Shown one piece after another: positions 24,402-35,338 of a stretch of DNA of 64,000 bases. The first letter of the stretch is position 1; each line of letters starts with the position of its first letter. Location of the stretch: positions 58,868,001 through 58,932,000 of the forward strand of contig NC_092339.1 in assembly GCF_046630445.1 (NCBI RefSeq), written 5' to 3'. This DNA comes from Rutidosis leptorrhynchoides. Its lineage: Eukaryota > Streptophyta > Magnoliopsida > Asterales > Asteraceae. The position numbers were made by a program, and so were the translations under genes. Under the pieces are notes generated by a model. That model made no database searches. It saw nothing but the letters and a program-made list of their open reading frames with translations, and had not been told where the DNA came from.

Positions 24402-25290
24402 GTCTATGATTGAAGTGTTTCATTAGAGTAGCGGTTCCATGAGAGCTTCCGGCTTCATTAGTCCACCTCAAATATTTATGTTTAGAAAGAATGCGTTTCC
24501 GTAATGATGATTGGTTGCGGTTTCTTGTTCTTATGATTAGAAGCTCCCCGAACATGGAGAAACTTAAACTAGTGGTAAACAACTAAAACCAATTCTATTT
24601 AGTTTTGAGTTAATTTTGTGTTTCATCTCTTTAAGCATATACCTTATGAAGTCAAATTAAAGGTTAATAAGTCACTAATTCTTATCCTTTTTTTTAAGAA
24701 ACCACTAAAAGTCTAAAACCAATTCGTAATGGTACATTCCCTTTTGACACTCATATTAAAGGCGTCCTCCTTTTTATATTCCCCAACCATTATAATGATA
24801 AACCAATAAAATAAGTTGGCATTCTTATTTATGTGTAGAATATATTTGAATTACATTATCCGATCATCATGTTTATTTACTATATATGATGGCCCACCAT
24901 TGATGGGTAAAATGGTTTTTATTGTTGTAGAATATATTTTTAACATAGTATTTGTTATTGTGATATTGTTTGTGATCCTTTTAGTGTTTTGAAGAGCATT
25001 TGACGGACTTAGATGATGACCTATTCTATGTTACAATGCAAGATTGTTCGGATATTTGGTTGGAACATTTGATTGAATTGGAGATTAGTGTTTTTGGCAA
25101 TAAGAAGTTTGACTTGGAGATTGTGAAGCTTATTCTGGCCAAGTCGCCTAATCTCAAGACGGTCAGATTAATGGTTCACAATAAGGAAGATGAGTTGAAG
25201 TTGTTAGAAGCTCTGTTACCCTCCCCACGTGCATCACCAATGGTTGAAATCATTGTTGATTGTGTTGGTGCTAAAGAAGAAAGCGGTTAG
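22375..25290 (+). CDS. F-box/FBD/LRR protein gene, possibly disabled
   Basis: Such proteins are substrate receptors of SCF ubiquitin ligases. Exons fit GT-AG and phase 0: 22375-23085, 23159-23278, 24416-24574 and 24985-25290. The F-box is at about residues 20-60, with TTLPSDIIENIMWRLPIEEV and RTSILSKEWRYNW. Leucine-rich segments follow. The last exon is a clear FBD domain, with ELEISVFGNKKFDLE, VKLILAKSPNLKTVR and SPRASPMVEIIVD. In exon 3 an in-frame TGA lies at 24440-24442, eight codons after the likely acceptor, before ELPASLVHLKYLCL. Read so, the protein would end near residue 285 without the FBD domain. A second AG at 24444-24445 gives an in-frame exon start at 24446 that skips the stop and costs only ten codons, so the gene could still work. 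Intron 2 (1.1 kb) is loaded with a MITE and microsatellites. ATG at 22393 is an alternative start. Confidence 0.75.
23330..23396. repeat. (AT)n microsatellite in intron 2 of the F-box gene
   Basis: About 33 AT units directly left of the foldback MITE starting at 23397. Confidence 0.95.
23397..24092. mobile_element. Foldback MITE in intron 2 of the F-box gene
   Basis: The left end reads aggggcaggatcaa(c)ggggatgtaa and the right end is its inverse, cttccccattgatcctgcccct at about 24070-24092. Inner arms also match in reverse, for example gcgggaaaacga near 23560 and tcgagcgttttcccgcc near 23920, and aaaatatgaacattta near 23510 and aaatgttcatattttca near 23970. The flanks carry TA. The centre holds degenerate plant telomere-type repeats at about 23690-23870. 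No transposase. Confidence 0.65.
23690..23870. repeat. Degenerate telomere-type repeats, both orientations
   Basis: The left part carries several TTTAGGG units and the right part CCCTAAA units, with changed spacers. The two arms are inverted and form the inner part of the MITE hairpin. Likely an internal telomere-like satellite rather than a former chromosome end. Confidence 0.7.
24093..24306. repeat. Second, shorter foldback unit of the same MITE family
   Basis: The stretch repeats MITE pieces: aaatgttcatgttttgtgaagcaa, then a T-rich patch, then a near-perfect hairpin at 24168-24246 made of atcacacgaaaatatgaaca...aagacactt and its inverse. It ends with acttccccaaaaaagtgcttccctc. It appears to be a rearranged partial copy. 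Confidence 0.6.
24307..24396. repeat. (AT)n microsatellite before exon 3
   Basis: About 45 AT units that end 20 bases before the likely exon 3 acceptor, where the polypyrimidine tract would be expected. This could weaken splicing. Confidence 0.95.
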
Positions 25291-25499
25291 ATTAATAGAT
25301 TAAAATCGCTTTACATCTTCTAAAACCAAGAGTGCTCACGATAGTTGTTAGCCCACCTCGATAGCGGTTGATCAATGTCTTTTTTTAGTTTTTTTATGTG
25401 GTTAATCTTTTAAGGTTTTAAAGTTGTAGGCTTTTAGGAGTTTGATCATATTGGGTTTGTCCTAAACTGATATTTTCTTGGACTAGTTTTATTTGGTAA
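25291..25499 (+). other. 3' flank of the F-box gene
   Basis: Likely 3' untranslated region and end of transcript. A gttaatcttttaaggttttaaag stretch is present but no standard AATAAA was assigned. Confidence 0.4.
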
Positions 25500-26010
25500 C
25501 TAGTCCGGATCCGGCCCGCGCGATGCGGCGGGGGCTTTCGGTCAGTGTATTCATATTTAACGTAGCGTTGTGTATTTAAAGAAGGAAAAACGGCTCATGT
25601 CTTAAGCGCCGTTTTAGATGTCGTTCTCTTAAGCGTTTTTAAAAAGTGTTCGTTTCGAACGTAGTTAGTTTCGTTTTGTTCATAAAATTTTTTCGAGTGT
25701 AACGGTACTGTCGGAAAAATTTAACTTGCGGCGAACAGAAATATACGGGCTGTCGTTGTGTTAAGCGTTTTTTAAAAAGTGTCCGTTTCGCGTATAGTTA
25801 GTCCCGTTGGGTTCGTGAGACTTTTTCGAGTGGAACGGTGTTCTCGGAAAAATTTAACGCACACCGAGCGAGATGATAGAGCCCGTTATAAATTTGGGGG
25901 AATTAATTTATTTTATTTTAATAAAATTATATGTTTACACTTTCTACCCCTGCAAAAGTGTAAACCTGAAAGACTGTTGTGTAAATTGAGCCGATTTTGA
26001 GAGACCGATT
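25500..26010 (-). mobile_element. Helitron 3' end, minus orientation
   Basis: On the minus strand the sequence ends with a hairpin (cccgccgcatcgcgcggg), then ccggatccggaCTAG|T at 25500. The inside (about 25630-25860) has inverted matches to the Helitron at 19597-20178, including cgttttttaaaaagtg and cgcgtatagttag. The 5' end is unknown; a possible A|TCGGTCTCTC lies near 26007. Confidence 0.5.
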
Positions 26011-26284
26011 GTAGTGTGAACGCAAACTCAAAACTACAATCCGAATCAACTGAAACTACATAGTTAGCCATGACTTTTAGTATGTAAATGTTTGTAGTGT
26101 GAGCGCAAACTCAAAACTACAATCCGAATCAACTTAAACTACATAGTTAGCTGTGACTTTTAGTATGTAAATTAGCCATGACTTTTAGTATGTAAATGTT
26201 TGTAGTGTGAACGCAAACTCAAAACTACAATCCGAATCAACGTAAACTACGTAGTTAGCCGTGACTTTTAGTATGTAAGTGTTA
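26011..26284. repeat. Tandem repeat, 83-bp unit, three copies
   Basis: Units start gtagtgtgaacgcaaactca at 26011, 26094 and 26202 and run through ccgaatcaac...ctacatagttag...gacttttagtatgtaaatg. The second copy carries an extra partial duplication of about 25 bp (ttagccatgacttttagtatg). Copies differ by only a few bases. Confidence 0.9.
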
Positions 26285-26335
26285 ATGTTAATGTTAATGT
26301 TAATGTTAATGTTAGTTAATGTTAATGTTAATTAA
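26281..26335. repeat. (TTAATG)n hexanucleotide repeat
   Basis: About eight TTAATG units with one short interruption (gttagttaatg). It follows directly on the 83-bp tandem repeat. Confidence 0.9.
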
Positions 26336-26597
26336 TAATAATACGGATCCATATTTGAATTTGAGCTTCATCTTTATCTTACACTTATTTCAAGCTAAAA
26401 AGATAATGATCCGAATTAATATGACTCGACTCAATAGATTTAGATGGAACTAATAATAGAAGTTACTTTTTCTATAAAAAAGAGTAGAAAATCTCTCTAA
26501 AACAAACATGAAGATATAAGAATCAATCATACTTTTCATTCATTTCATGTTAATCTTATGCAAGTTTAAAAACAGCTCACAAACAGTGTTTCGAACT

Positions 26598-29500
26598 TTA
26601 GTCTGCTTTCAAAGCCTGAGTGATTTCCCAAATAGCTTCATCATCATCATAATTCAGCATTAATCTGTCACTACTCCCAAAACCCTCTCGTTTGCTGTTA
26701 ACCAATGCCACAATAAACCTCTCATCTTCTAGAGAAGATGGATACATTATTTGCTCGTCCTGCAAGTAACAAACAACACCGTTGATGACATCATATATTT
26801 GTTATGTTCAATATTAGCAACTGTATTGGGATAAAGTAGTTTGAAGAGATAATACCTCGGGCAAGTTACAATATTCATCTGGAGATATTTGCAGAAGCTC
26901 GATTGCCGTATGGCCTGTGCACCATGCCAAAACTTTGCCACTATTGTCTGCAATTGTGACTTTCAAATGGAAACTACGAACGACGTCATCATCACAACGA
27001 CAACCACAAAACTTGCATTCAAACCCGATAGTTTTTGTAACATTATGTCCGCATGACGCATGCAAATATCTCAAATTTACATGACAATATTCGATCTGGT
27101 CTAGCCGAATTTGACACACCTGAAAAGGTTAAGCACAAGTTAATAAATCTCCAAAAATGCAATATTTTGACTTTAAAAAGTCAAACATGGCTAAGCTTTC
27201 AGGACTGCGTCTTATAAATAAAATGCAAGTCAAATTAATTGCGCCAAACAAACAAAGACATACGTGTGTGCGGCTACTATTTTCCGAGAGATCCAAAATG
27301 ATAGATGACTTGTGAAGGCACGCAGAATTTAGCAAAGCTGGTAAGCAACTCAGGTTGACGAAAATACATACACCTTCGTTCTCGTGCCATGAAACTTCAA
27401 TGCTGATTTTCATATCCACAAATATTTAAATTTAAATTATATTCAAGTAACAATACATAAATGTACTAATCTACTTCCTCTATTTCTAAACAATAAAGAG
27501 CCTAATACTGATCTTACAGATTCAAACAATATCTAGTAAGATTAGCTATGGCTTAATAAACAATTCATGTTAAAGCTTTAGTACTAAACAATATATAAGC
27601 TTAGGATAATTACTTAATTAGTAATGGCATTATAAATTATGACCTCACCTTTTGTTTTTTGTGATAGAGCATGTCAAGCCAGAAATGTATACCGTGTGAC
27701 CAATGCCTATTTTCCCCAATGACCTAACAATAATAAAATGCATCAAAAAATTATCTTTTTCTTAGAATCTCAGTTCAATGTAGTTTTAAATAATATAGAA
27801 AATTAAAACTATAACTATAACTATACCAAGATTTGACAAAATGTAGCCTGGCCCAAATTCCTCCGGTTGCATCTTCAACTCTCAACAAAAAGGTGGATTC
27901 TTGATTATTAAATCTCTTAATATCTGTAACCACACCGTATATGCTTACACTAGTCATCTTGTCTCGAAGATCAGACACAAACAACTGTAACAGTACACAA
28001 AAACGGGCTCAAGATCACATACGAGATCATCTCAGCTTGTGTTCTTGTTTGGTAATTTATTAAAAATGATAACTGTACTTACTCTAAAAGGATAGTTACC
28101 GAAGTCAATGGCGCCTCGAGAATCACAGGGCAAAGTTACTTGAGAAACTTTAGGTCCTTGACTCGGGTCAACAGCAGTCAACAGTTTTGATCCTTGGTAA
28201 TGATTTTGAGTTGATGCTAAAGATACCTATCGAACTACTCATTGTTAAATTAAATTTTACATTTTTAATATGGTGGGAAAATTAAAATTTGTTACCTGTT
28301 CCTCGTGTCGAATGAACGGCACCAAATAGAGTTGAGTTACAGTCCCGTATTCAAGACATATCTCATGAGACGAATCCAAATTACTGTCGATACAACTTGA
28401 AACGTATGGCCGATCTAGTGCCAGCCAACTTCCTACACTGCAAGAAAACGTCAGGTGCCACGTCATCATTTTTGACCAGGTGTGATTAACTTATATCAGA
28501 CTCTACCTAATATTTCATTTTGGTTCAGTGGTGATTTGTTTAGATCAAACATTTTAGTTCTGCATTCAGATTTAAAAGGATTAGATTCAAACACTCGGAT
28601 TTATTCAGATCTTTTGAAGAAATCACAACTGACTTTCACAGCATCTAACCTTATTTCTAGCAATAATAGAGGGGGAAAAATATGTATATGTACAGTATAT
28701 ATATTAAATCAAGATAAAATTAAATAAAAAATCACATCACAAACTTTTTGTGCAAAATTTCACACATTTATAAAGCATGGTATCATATTAATGTTTATTC
28801 TCTTTCCTAACACAAGTATTAATGTTTAATGTTTATTCATTAAAAAAAAAGATGGTTTGCTTTTCATGAAATCTATAACTCCCTCCGTCCCAAAATAACT
28901 ATTCTATTTTGACTTTTGAAAGTCATACTTTTTCAACTTTGACTTTAGATATTATTGTTCGTGTTACATACTTAATGAAAAATTATTCCAATGAGAACAC
29001 GTTTAAAACCCTATCCATTGTAACAAAATTCATCAAAATATTATATCACATAAACAAAATTATTTTAAGTCAAAGTTCAAAAAAAGACCTTCAAAAGTCA
29101 AAATGGGACAGTTATTTTGAGACAAAGGGGGTAATATTTACCCGTAATTAAGATAAGATGTTATTTACCTGAAAAGATTGGCAAGCACAACCTGATCACC
29201 CCATAGTAGAAATTTTACCCTGAAATTATCATTATCTACAAGACTAATTTGTTTCCTCTGCAAACTACCGAACTTCCCCTGAACTTCCAAAGGTCCAATA
29301 GATTCGATCCTGCACAACTTTGACGATATAATTTCTAGTCTTCGATTGATTACACAGGAACTAAATTACATATTGTATATATCATATATTCTCCAAAAGA
29401 AACTTATAAATCAGAAGCTAATGTGGTCAAACTTGAATTAGAATGGGCGGGTTTGACTTACCTAGCGTATAAAGAATACGAGACTCCTTGGTTAACTGCA

Positions 29501-31373
29501 TCAGCAGAAACAGAACACAAAGTATCAGAGCAAAACTGCGCTCCAAGCAGCATTGCGTCATCGTCTTCATCCTGTCGGTAATCACCACAGTCAAAACGCT
29601 TGTACGGTCTCATTTTATGGCCCGAAACTGTGCATTTTGATATTTGCTAAAACAAGAAATGCATTTTAACTTTGGAACACGGTCTGTAATTTGTATGATT
29701 AAACTTCGTGCGAAAATATATAGCTTACTCTAATCTAATATTAATATTAATATTAATATTAATTATATCTAATCCTCGTTGAAATGTATGGTCTGCCAAA
29801 TATATACGGGCAAACAAAAAAAAGCTTTAACATTACCTCATCTAGTATTATAAGTAAATATTCTGTTGGTAAAAGTCGTAGATGACCAGATCCACGAGAG
29901 GTTGTTCGAAGATAACATCCCGTAAGAAAAATCTGCCGTCCTTTTCTCAGAATCCCATTTTTTTTATCAGCCAAATCGTAAAACCTGTTGAAATGCTCCT
30001 ATTAAAATATGATATTCAATAGTAAAAGAAGTACAACCTATACCTTATACAACTTTTATGAATAACAGTAATTAAATAGGTCATATTTGACAAGATGTGG
30101 CAATTTCAACCCATATACTTATGAATTGGTCAGCTTGGGTTTCTTTTTCATCACACGCGTCAAAGTGAACAAAGATATTAAGGTTGACACAAACTAAACC
30201 ATAACTCAACTATGACCCAATCTGACCCATTACTGAACCTGCCCGTCTAGTCACCTTTATCTTAAACTTTATTCTCGAAAACGGCATTGTTGTGATTTTT
30301 GAGGGGCTTCCAAGCATGTATATTTTTGTGATTTTTTCATGGGATTAATAGTGTAGTAAAATTTATAAGCATGTTATGAACAAATTTAAACTTCAAGTGA
30401 TCATATCAATTATGTTACCTGCGATGGAGATAAAGATCAATGGTATTCGAGCTCCAAAAATCTCCTAAGGTAAGCATGTAAAAATTTGTCCCTGATATAA
30501 TGACCAAATAATACTATACTCAATATATGATACAGAGTGAAATACTTGAGATACGTCTTTCGTGAACGATTAAAAAACGAATCATGTCCCCTAATCCCTA
30601 CGCAACATTAAAAGTAGAATGGCAGAATAATACTAATACACAACAATCATAGGTATGATATAATATGTAAAGTAAACAATATTCACAATCAATTATGGAG
30701 ATTAAGTTACCTGGAAGAAGAAAAGCATCAACTACGACAACCTCAAGAACACTAGTTAACGACAAAAAATTCTTTTCGTAAATAGAATCGATCGTAATCG
30801 TGTTTGAAAGCTTTCCTCTCTTATGCTTCTTTATCATCTGATCAATACATTCTGGCCTTTTCTTCTTTGAATACCCACCTCTTTGATTCTCAGCCCATGC
30901 CTAATAACACAAACATCAAGTAGTCAAAATCAAAATTTTATATAAATATATAAAGGTCTAAAATTTCATCAAATTCCATCTTGAATAAGCTTTACAAACT
31001 CAATGGGTTGTGTCATTTTGTATCAAGTTGTAATCTTTAACGTTTTTTAACTATAGATAAAACCCTAAATCAAAATTGGTAAATTAAACATTTTTATGAA
31101 TAAAATTAAAACCTGTGAAAGTTCAGAGAGAAGAATAGCAGGGGTGACGCCACTTGAATAAGCTTTACAAGTCTTTATGACCCGACCCGCAACCCAACTC
31201 CACGCGGGTCTATTCGAATCTTGTTCGTCAGTTACATCTTCTTCTTCCACTTCATTATCAATTGACATTGAGATTGGGGATAATATAGAAATAGCGTAAT
31301 CGATAAAATTGATGAACGGATCATCTTCAACATCGTGATTATTAGAAATAGTGTGTTGCTGTTCAACCTCCAT
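26598..31373 (-). CDS. Multi-OB-fold single-strand nucleic-acid-binding protein, 13 exons
   Basis: Exons (minus order): 31113-31373, 30711-30900, 30419-30464, 29837-29984, 29462-29646, 29169-29309, 28296-28437, 28083-28226, 27827-27984, 27649-27723, 27264-27402, 26856-27119, 26598-26759. All introns are GT-AG and phases agree. The total is 2055 bp, 684 residues, ending TAA, so the gene looks intact. The N-terminus is acidic (about 1-60). OB-fold-like segments: residues about 140-215 (GRQIFLTGCYLRTTSRGSGH), 277-365 (RKQISLVDNDNFRVKFLLWG, RPA1-like), 420-497 (SVSIYGVVTDIKRF, then DATGGIWARLHF). Exon 12 has a zinc-ribbon-like CX11CX2CX2C (ECKFCGCRC) before a last OB-like part, as in RPA1-type C domains. 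Role in DNA replication, repair, meiosis or telomeres is inferred. RPA1-like, MEIOB-like and CTC1-like proteins are candidates; I do not recognise the exact family. The ATG at 31373 has a strong context (gcaATGG). Confidence 0.8.
28879..29131. mobile_element. Stowaway-like MITE in intron 6 of the OB-fold gene
   Basis: The left end reads ctccctccgtcccaaaataact and the right end is the inverse with changes (agttattttgagacaaaggggg). CTCCCTCCGTCCC is the hallmark of Stowaway-type Tc1/mariner MITEs. Inner arms also match (ttttgacttttgaaagtc, and cttcaaaagtcaaaatggg). The element is flanked by TAA on both sides; Stowaway usually shows TA. It lies well inside the intron and spares both splice sites. 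Confidence 0.8.
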
Positions 31374-31917
31374 TGCGGCTATTGAACAGGATTTAATTGA
31401 TTGATTTTCTGGTATGAGTAGCAAACTAAGTGGTTGTTACTGTAACCCTAGTTGGATTAATGTTTTGGCGGGATTTTGGAGAAAATATAGTAAAGGCAAA
31501 CTTTCTTTCAATTAAAAAAAAAAAAAAAAACAACTTTGCTGACGACAACCAATAGTTTGCAAGTAAAATTAAGAAAATGACCCGTAAAATTACAGGTTTG
31601 TTTTAATAAAATAGTTTAACAATATGTTTTAGATATTAAGTAAACGTAAATGCTAAAGTCATTTAGTTTAATGACCCGTGGAACCACAGATTCCGACTAA
31701 GAAACTTGTCATTGTTTTTACAAACATATTGATATACTTAACTTGGTCAGAATAAATGAACTACATTTATTCTCCCACGACCTTCTTTCAATTTTCATCA
31801 CAATTGCTATTTTTCTTGTCATAAAAGTCTACATTACAACATTTTATTAAGACGTGTATTTTGTATACATATGTAACGTAATTAATCCCGTAAAAAATCC
31901 ATAGTTGAATAATAATA

Positions 31918-31961
<44 letters not shown>

Positions 31962-31984
31962 TTTGCTCTAAAATTGAGTATTTA
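31374..31984. promoter_or_regulatory. Upstream region of the OB-fold gene
   Basis: Promoter and 5' leader of the minus-strand gene are expected here. A telo-box-like aaccctag lies at about 31443-31450. An A run is at 31515-31531. Two tgacccgt...acagg or accacag blocks near 31580 and 31672 may be part of a small repeat. No TATA box was assigned with confidence. Confidence 0.35.
31909..31960. repeat. (AAT)n microsatellite
   Basis: About 17 AAT units with one missing base near 31922. Confidence 0.95.
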
Positions 31985-32875
31985 TGTAACAACTCTGCTT
32001 TTTCCATCACTTCCGTTAACTTTATGTTAGTTGATTTAACGGCGATTATTTGACCTTTTATGTGTTTAAGTGTATTAAATACATACTTGATCCTTGGAGG
32101 GTTACGATAATTAATATGGATTTATATTAATTGATAAATATATTTCGGATAAAGAAATACGATAAAAACGATACGATTTGGATAACTACTTTTCGAGCAA
32201 CGAAACGCTCGGGTTTATTTTAATAATTATTAACTTTTTAAAAATATTTAATTTATTGGATTTTTAATAAATTAAACGTTTGGTTGCGTTTTAACGATCG
32301 GTTTAGCGTTCCGGGCCTTCGGTACGTCTAAACGACACTTGAAACGAGCCACGATTATATGCTTTTGCAAAATACGAACCCGAGGACTCACCCCCATGGG
32401 CCATTCGGCCGAAACCCAACCCCCACCCCCCTTTAGTTTCTATTTTTGAGCTTGCTTGTTAATTAGTGGATACTTTAGGCCTAATTATATATTAGCTTGT
32501 AAACCTAACAACTGCCATATTATTCTAAACCTAAAAATCACAGCCGATCTCCTCCTCCTCTCCTCTGCTCATCGTCGACCAACCATCACCATACCATCAC
32601 CTTCAATTTTCACCTTTTGATTAGACCTCGAACACGAAACTTGCAATTCTCTTCGTTCTCTACGCATAGGTGTAATCTATTTGACGATCAAAGGTATAAT
32701 TTTACAAACCCTAGCTCTAAAAATTATGATTTTATAAAGTTTCATAGTTTATGTTGGTCAATTGCTCGATTCATCATGTTTGTATGTGTTGTTAGTCGTT
32801 AAATTGATCGTATTGAATGTTTTGTGTAAAAACCGAATTGTTTATTGATGATACTGATATGATGGACTTGTTTAC

Positions 32876-35265
32876 TGTAGCGACCCCGACAAATCATCAA
32901 GTGACGGCGTCGACTACGTAGGTCCCATTACATGGTCATAAGTCTTTAAGACAACGTTTGACCAAAATATGTCGCATTCATTTCAATGTAAAAGGGTGTT
33001 TCAAGTTTACAAAAGAAGTTCGACGGCTAGTTACATTACAATGTTAAACGTACAATTGAAACCTATGCGACACAATTTAAAAGTAGCCAAAAAGATGCTC
33101 CAAATATGCATGTATACTCGACATCCAAGCAAGTAGCAAAAGAGTGCGGAAGCATGTATCACTTAAGCATTCAAAACCTGAGAAAAACATAGAAGAATCT
33201 GTCAACGAAAACGTTGGTGAAATCATAGGTTTAGTAAGTAAAATGTATTGGACCACAAGGTTCTTTATGAATTGCTTAACCAACATCGTTCACATTCCAA
33301 AATAGTATTTGTATCACGAGCACCCAATTATCAAGGCTTAACTGAATCTTCCCTCTGAATTTTTGAATTTAGTGTTAGAACTTACACTATACATTGTTGA
33401 AATTATATTTCATTCACTAACGGTAGCGAACCGTCTGAATGAGGGTTTGTTAAACCCGTATGGCCACACAACATAATTACACGCTTACACTTACACCCTG
33501 CAAGTGGAACTAATGATAATTGGATTGAGGACTTTTGTTCAAACTCGTATGCATCTTTGTATTCGTATTTGTTCACAATGTAAAAGCATGAAAAGTATAT
33601 AAGTATGAAATGTATGTGTTTCTCAGCCCACGATGTAAAGAATAAAAGTGATTAAAAAAAAAAAAGTGGGACTATGATCTCACCTTTGATTGCAAGAGTA
33701 AATAAGTACTTCAACAAGTAATGTGCGCAAAGGACAACGCTAGCCTCGACCTAAACAAATAGGTTGTATCAATAACGATAGTCACGAAGGGTCAAAGTTG
33801 CTCAATTAGTCCTATGGCTCAACACGACTCGATTATGAAGCATGTGAAGCAAATAGTCAAGTTTCATGCAAGATACATGTATAGAAACAAGTTAGAAAGA
33901 TTGCATAATCAATTGGTTAAGTTTGACAAAAAGTCAAACTTGGTCGGTCAAAGTCAACGAAAAAGTCAACATGTTCGGGTCGGGTCCCGGACTATTTTTC
34001 TATGCTAATTATTCATATATAAGTATATTAGAACAAGTTTCATGTGAATCGGAGGTCGATAGCTAGTCAAACATTTCGCGTGAAATGTGTCAAATGAAGC
34101 AGAATCTGGCCAGGCTAATCCGCGCGCCGCGCGGGGATGGGGCGCGCCGCGCCACCATCTGGGCAGACACTTTTCTGTTTTTCACAAGTATGCACGAGCT
34201 AAAACCAAATAACCACATCTTATGATCCGCAAACAATTAGAACATGTATCTTATATCATCGGAAAGGAAATTTGACGAGGAAAACACCTAAACACATTTC
34301 ATCAAGCAATTCAACACTTACAACAACCCAAAACCGCATTAAACGTTCATAATCAATGTTTCAAGTTCTAAAAACGCATTTCATGATTCGGGCAACCAAT
34401 TTACATGTATGATATGCCGTTTTGAAGGTAATCAAGCACACATTGCAACCAAACACTTATCAACAACAATTCATAGCATTTGATGCACCAAAAGTTCATA
34501 TAAAGCTTATCAAATCCTAATCCAAGTTCACAAAATCACTAATCATGTTCTTGAAGTTTTCTTAATCAACCTATACACCAAAACGAAGCTAATGATACTA
34601 GTAACACAATTAAAACATAGACTTTAACAATCTAACAACATATGAGCATCCAAAACACAAGATTAAGCAAGCATTTTTCATATTCAAGCTAGTTACACCA
34701 AAAACAACAAATCGAGCATACAAATTACATACACGACATCACAATGAGCCATAGACACTAATTAACAACTTTATAACTCAAAAATCTCAAGAACACATAA
34801 AATTAGTGATTTTAGAAAGTTACCCAAATGAGATGAAGTTGGTATCAAATTGAAGAGGATGAAGAGAGGATTCCAAATATGTATTTTGTTTTGATTGAAG
34901 TTTGCTAGATCATGAATGGATGATGAATCTTTGTAATGGAGAATTTAAGAAAAATAGGGAAGTATTAAAGAAAAAGAGAAAATGGAGAGGATAATGAATG
35001 GAGGAGGTGGTTTGACCACTTTGACCTAGTCAAAGGTTTGGTCTTTTGACAAGTCTAGTCCCTCTAGTTTGTAATCGGGTGCGGGAATTAACCAAACGAA
35101 TTATTTTAAGTTACACGAGAGTACGGGAGACGTTATAATCCAATAACGAAAATATTGTAAGAATGTAGCTAATGGAGGATACGAATCGAGATACCGAGGA
35201 TATAAAATAAAAATAAAATAAGACGGCGTTAAAAATAATTTAACGGAAAAACGCGGGATGTTACA
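32876..35265 (-). repeat. 3' LTR of family B (2390 bp)
   Basis: Ends TGTAGCGACCCC and GGGATGTTACA. It carries the shared LTR module at 33176-33235 and a pair of GC-rich near-palindromes at 34120-34153. Confidence 0.9.
34120..34153. promoter_or_regulatory. Pair of GC-rich near-palindromes in the family B LTR
   Basis: CCGCGCGCCGCGCGG (34120-34134) and GGCGCGCCGCGCC (34141-34153) share the core GCGCGCCGCGC. They stand out from an AT-rich LTR and lie upstream of a TATA-like stretch (about 34010-34030) in the direction of transcription. The same pair is in the other LTR at 40434-40467. Regulatory role is inferred. Confidence 0.45.
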
Positions 35266-35283
35266 TTATCCACACCTCAAAAG

Positions 35284-35302
35284 AAATTTCGTCCCGAAAT
35301 TT
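35284..35302 (-). other. Inverted repeat at the 3' end of the family B internal region
   Basis: AAATTTCG-TCC-CGAAATTT on the plus strand, 18 bp inside the 3' LTR. The family A element has the same motif before its 3' LTR (52525-52543). Position is that of the pol end and polypurine tract. Confidence 0.6.
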
Positions 35303-35338
35303 AGTTGGAAGTAATAAGCGACGTCTCTTACTCGAGAC

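Noticed and set aside
31422-31424. An upstream start for the OB-fold protein, 17 codons longer
   Set aside because: The codon on the gene strand is TTG, not ATG. The first ATG is at 31373 with a strong context.
33814-34008. Frames duplicated exactly at 40126-40320 and 33077-33286 / 39391-39600
   Set aside because: They are identical because they lie in the two LTRs of family B. They have no protein-like features.
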